DNA from: Neonectria sp. B-13
Lineage: Eukaryota; Ascomycota; Sordariomycetes; Hypocreales; Nectriaceae
Direction: 5' to 3'
Length of the DNA: 64,000 bases
NCBI GenBank assembly: GCA_002682825.1
Contig: NOKP01000002.1
Span: forward strand, 1,307,132-1,371,131
The notes under the pieces are model-generated. The model saw nothing but the letters and a program-made list of their open reading frames with translations, did no database searches and was not told the DNA's origin. Of this stretch, positions 62,271-64,000 are shown piece after piece (position 1 is the stretch's first letter; the number at the start of each line of letters is the position of its first letter). The position numbers were made by a program, and so were the translations under genes.

Positions 62271-64000
62271 ATGTCTTTTCCTTTTCCCGCCCCTGCTTCT
62301 GCCTTTTACAACTTCTCGCCATCACCCATCCCGCAACTTCGCCGCGATAGCATGGGCTCTCTGTTCGTCGTCCCGCCAGATCACTCCCGTGTCGCCGCTG
62401 ACCCTCAGAACAGTCGCGAAATGCCCCGTTCAATCGAGTCCTCACTGGACACCCAGGGCCTTGCCAACGAGCAACGCGGCCTCTTGGACCTCGTCGACAA
62501 GCTCCAGTTCGCCCAGCTCGACAACATCAAGCTCCCCCAGATCGTCGTCGTCGGCGACCAGTCCGCTGGAAAGAGCTCCGTCCTCGAAGCCCTCACCGGC
62601 ACCCCGTTCCCCCGCGATGCCGGCGCCTGCACCCGCTTTGCGACCGAGATCCGCCTCCGTCGCGCAAAAACCACTACGCTCAAGGTGTCGATCATCCCCG
62701 ACAAGTCCCGCCCCTACAACGAGCAGGCCCGCCTGCTGCAGTACGGCGGCGATGTATCGGGCGACACCCCGTTCGAAACCATGATGCGCGATGCTACCGA
62801 ACTCATCGCACCTCGGAGTATCCCTGGTCGTTTCGCGGCCCGAGATATCCTCGTTGTTGAGAAGAGCGGCCCCGATATGCCGCTGCTGACTCTTGTCGAT
62901 CTTCCTGGCTTGGTTCGTGTGGCCAACCGTGACCAGTCCGAGTCTGATATTCAGACCATCGAAGTTCTCTCCGAGCGATACATGAAGAGTTCCCGAACAA
63001 TCATCCTGGCCGTCATTGGAGGCAACAACGATTATGTCCAGGCTCCCATTCTCACCAAAGCCCGACACTTTGACCCCTCTGGGTCCCGCACCATCGGTGT
63101 CCTGACGAAGCCTGACATGACAGAGCGCATTGGCCTCGAAGACAAGTTCATTGAGCTTGTTACCAACAAGGACAAGGAGAACAACTTCAAGCTCGGCTGG
63201 TACGTCTTGCTGAACCCCGGACCCGGCGAGCGCATGTTGTCGGCGGAGGATCGAGCACGAAAAGAAGCCGACTTCTTCAGTCGGGGCAAATGGGCTCATC
63301 TGCCACCCCAGATGTGGGGAATCGCAGCTCTCCGACAGAAGCTCAGCACTCAACTTCAGCGACACATTGGGAAGCATGTCAAGACGCTGCGACGACAAAT
63401 CCAAGAGGCTCTCGAGGGCTGCGAAGCCCAGCTCAAGGCCATGGGCGCTGGAAAAGATACTGTCGAGGAGATGAGGTTCGAGATGGGTGAGCTGTTCACG
63501 GCTTCCAGCAACCTCGTCACCCCCGCCGTCCACGGAAACTACAAGAACCCTTTTGGAGACAATTTCTTCGCCAGGCAGTTCAGTCCGAAGGGGACTCCTT
63601 CCCAGAAACTCCGGGCCCGCGTCCGTGAGGAGAGCGACCGGTTTGTTCGGCGATTCCGCCAGCATGGCAGCAGGGTTAACTTCCAGAAGAATGTCCCCTC
63701 CGATGTGACTCCTGCCGCTAATCTTCCTGCTGCTGGCCTCGTGGGAGACCGCTCGAAGAAGGAGTTTGCAGAGGTCGAGGTCGAGCCGCTCTTGGCCCAA
63801 ATTCGTGGTAATGAGCTACCTCTGGACAGCAACCCCAGAGCCGTCTTCATACTTTTCAGCGACTATAGTAGTCGCTGGTCTACCTTGGCCCGGGAGTATA
63901 AGGATAACCTCGTATGTTCATTGCATGATGTTGAATTTGCCGGGATACTAATTTTATGATAGGGAGTTATCTGCCACGAGTTTCTCGCGGACGTCATTGA
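62271..64000 (+). CDS. Dynamin-family large GTPase (Mx/dynamin-like), 3' end outside the window
   Basis: Large GTPase that probably assembles on membranes and drives fission or remodelling. Exon 1 runs to 63911, a 51-nt intron ends at 63962, and exon 2 is cut by the window end (in-frame GVICHEFLADVI). The G domain spans about residues 75-370 with GDQSAGKSS (G1), the Thr of ACTRFATEI (G2), DLPGL (G3) and TKPDM (G4). The stalk begins after about residue 385 (RQKLSTQLQRHIGKHVKTLR). These are dynamin-superfamily signatures. No PH domain can be judged because the end is missing. Many filamentous ascomycetes carry expanded sets of such dynamin-like genes with variable N-termini. The 27-residue extension between the two candidate starts (62271 and 62352) is Pro-rich and not conserved, so the start is uncertain. 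Confidence 0.9.

Noticed and set aside
62442..63800. Long minus-strand frame of 452 codons opposite the dynamin-like gene
   Set aside because: It is antisense to a gene with clear GTPase motifs; no independent family signal is present.

Overview
The window is nuclear DNA from a filamentous ascomycete, most likely a sordariomycete and probably of the order Hypocreales. The evidence is short introns (about 46-133 nt) with GTRNGT donors and CTRAC-like branch sites, a fungal complex I subunit, a fungal SWR1, a pheromone precursor with WCMHPGQPCW repeats, and a Neurospora/Aspergillus-type quinic acid cluster. I model 23 protein genes, the last cut by the window end. I see no rRNA, convincing tRNA, CRISPR array or intact transposon. 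Splice sites were read by eye from donor/acceptor sequence, frame and expected family sequence; no transcript data were available.

Left part (0.4-21 kb): a DHA2-type drug/toxin efflux transporter, a six-exon conserved protein of unknown function, complex I subunit NDUFB8 divergent from the chromatin remodeller SWR1, an alpha-pheromone precursor with five repeats, a secreted two-propeller phytase-like protein with an EGF-like linker and a GC-AG intron, and a seven-helix membrane protein. These look like independent genes.

Middle part (24-46 kb): a stand-alone amidoligase-like enzyme, a small cysteine-rich protein, an HsbA-like secreted protein, a branched-chain aminotransferase, a TSL1/TPS3-type regulatory subunit of the trehalose synthase complex with a very long upstream gap (5.6 kb), the ribosome assembly factor Rsa4/Notchless, a FAR1-type zinc-finger protein, and the meiotic MutS homologue MSH4.

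Right part (46-61 kb): a complete quinate utilisation (qa/qut) cluster. The order is qa-x, qa-2 (catabolic dehydroquinase), qa-4 (dehydroshikimate dehydratase), qa-3 (quinate/shikimate dehydrogenase), qa-y (permease), qa-1F (Zn2Cys6 activator) and qa-1S (AROM-derived repressor). The enzymes take quinate through 3-dehydroquinate and 3-dehydroshikimate to protocatechuate, qa-y imports the substrate, and qa-1F/qa-1S form the switch. Each of the four promoter regions in the cluster (three divergent pairs plus qa-y) carries one 16-bp palindromic element resembling the Neurospora QA-1F operator. Three share the core TAAAGCTTTA (one with a mismatch), and the regulatory pair has a different core. A dynamin-family GTPase follows and runs off the window end.

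I did not find an obviously new multi-gene system. The most useful new observations are the cluster-wide operator set, the mixed maturation signals in the pheromone precursor, the fungal amidoligase, and the double-propeller phytase with its GC-AG intron.
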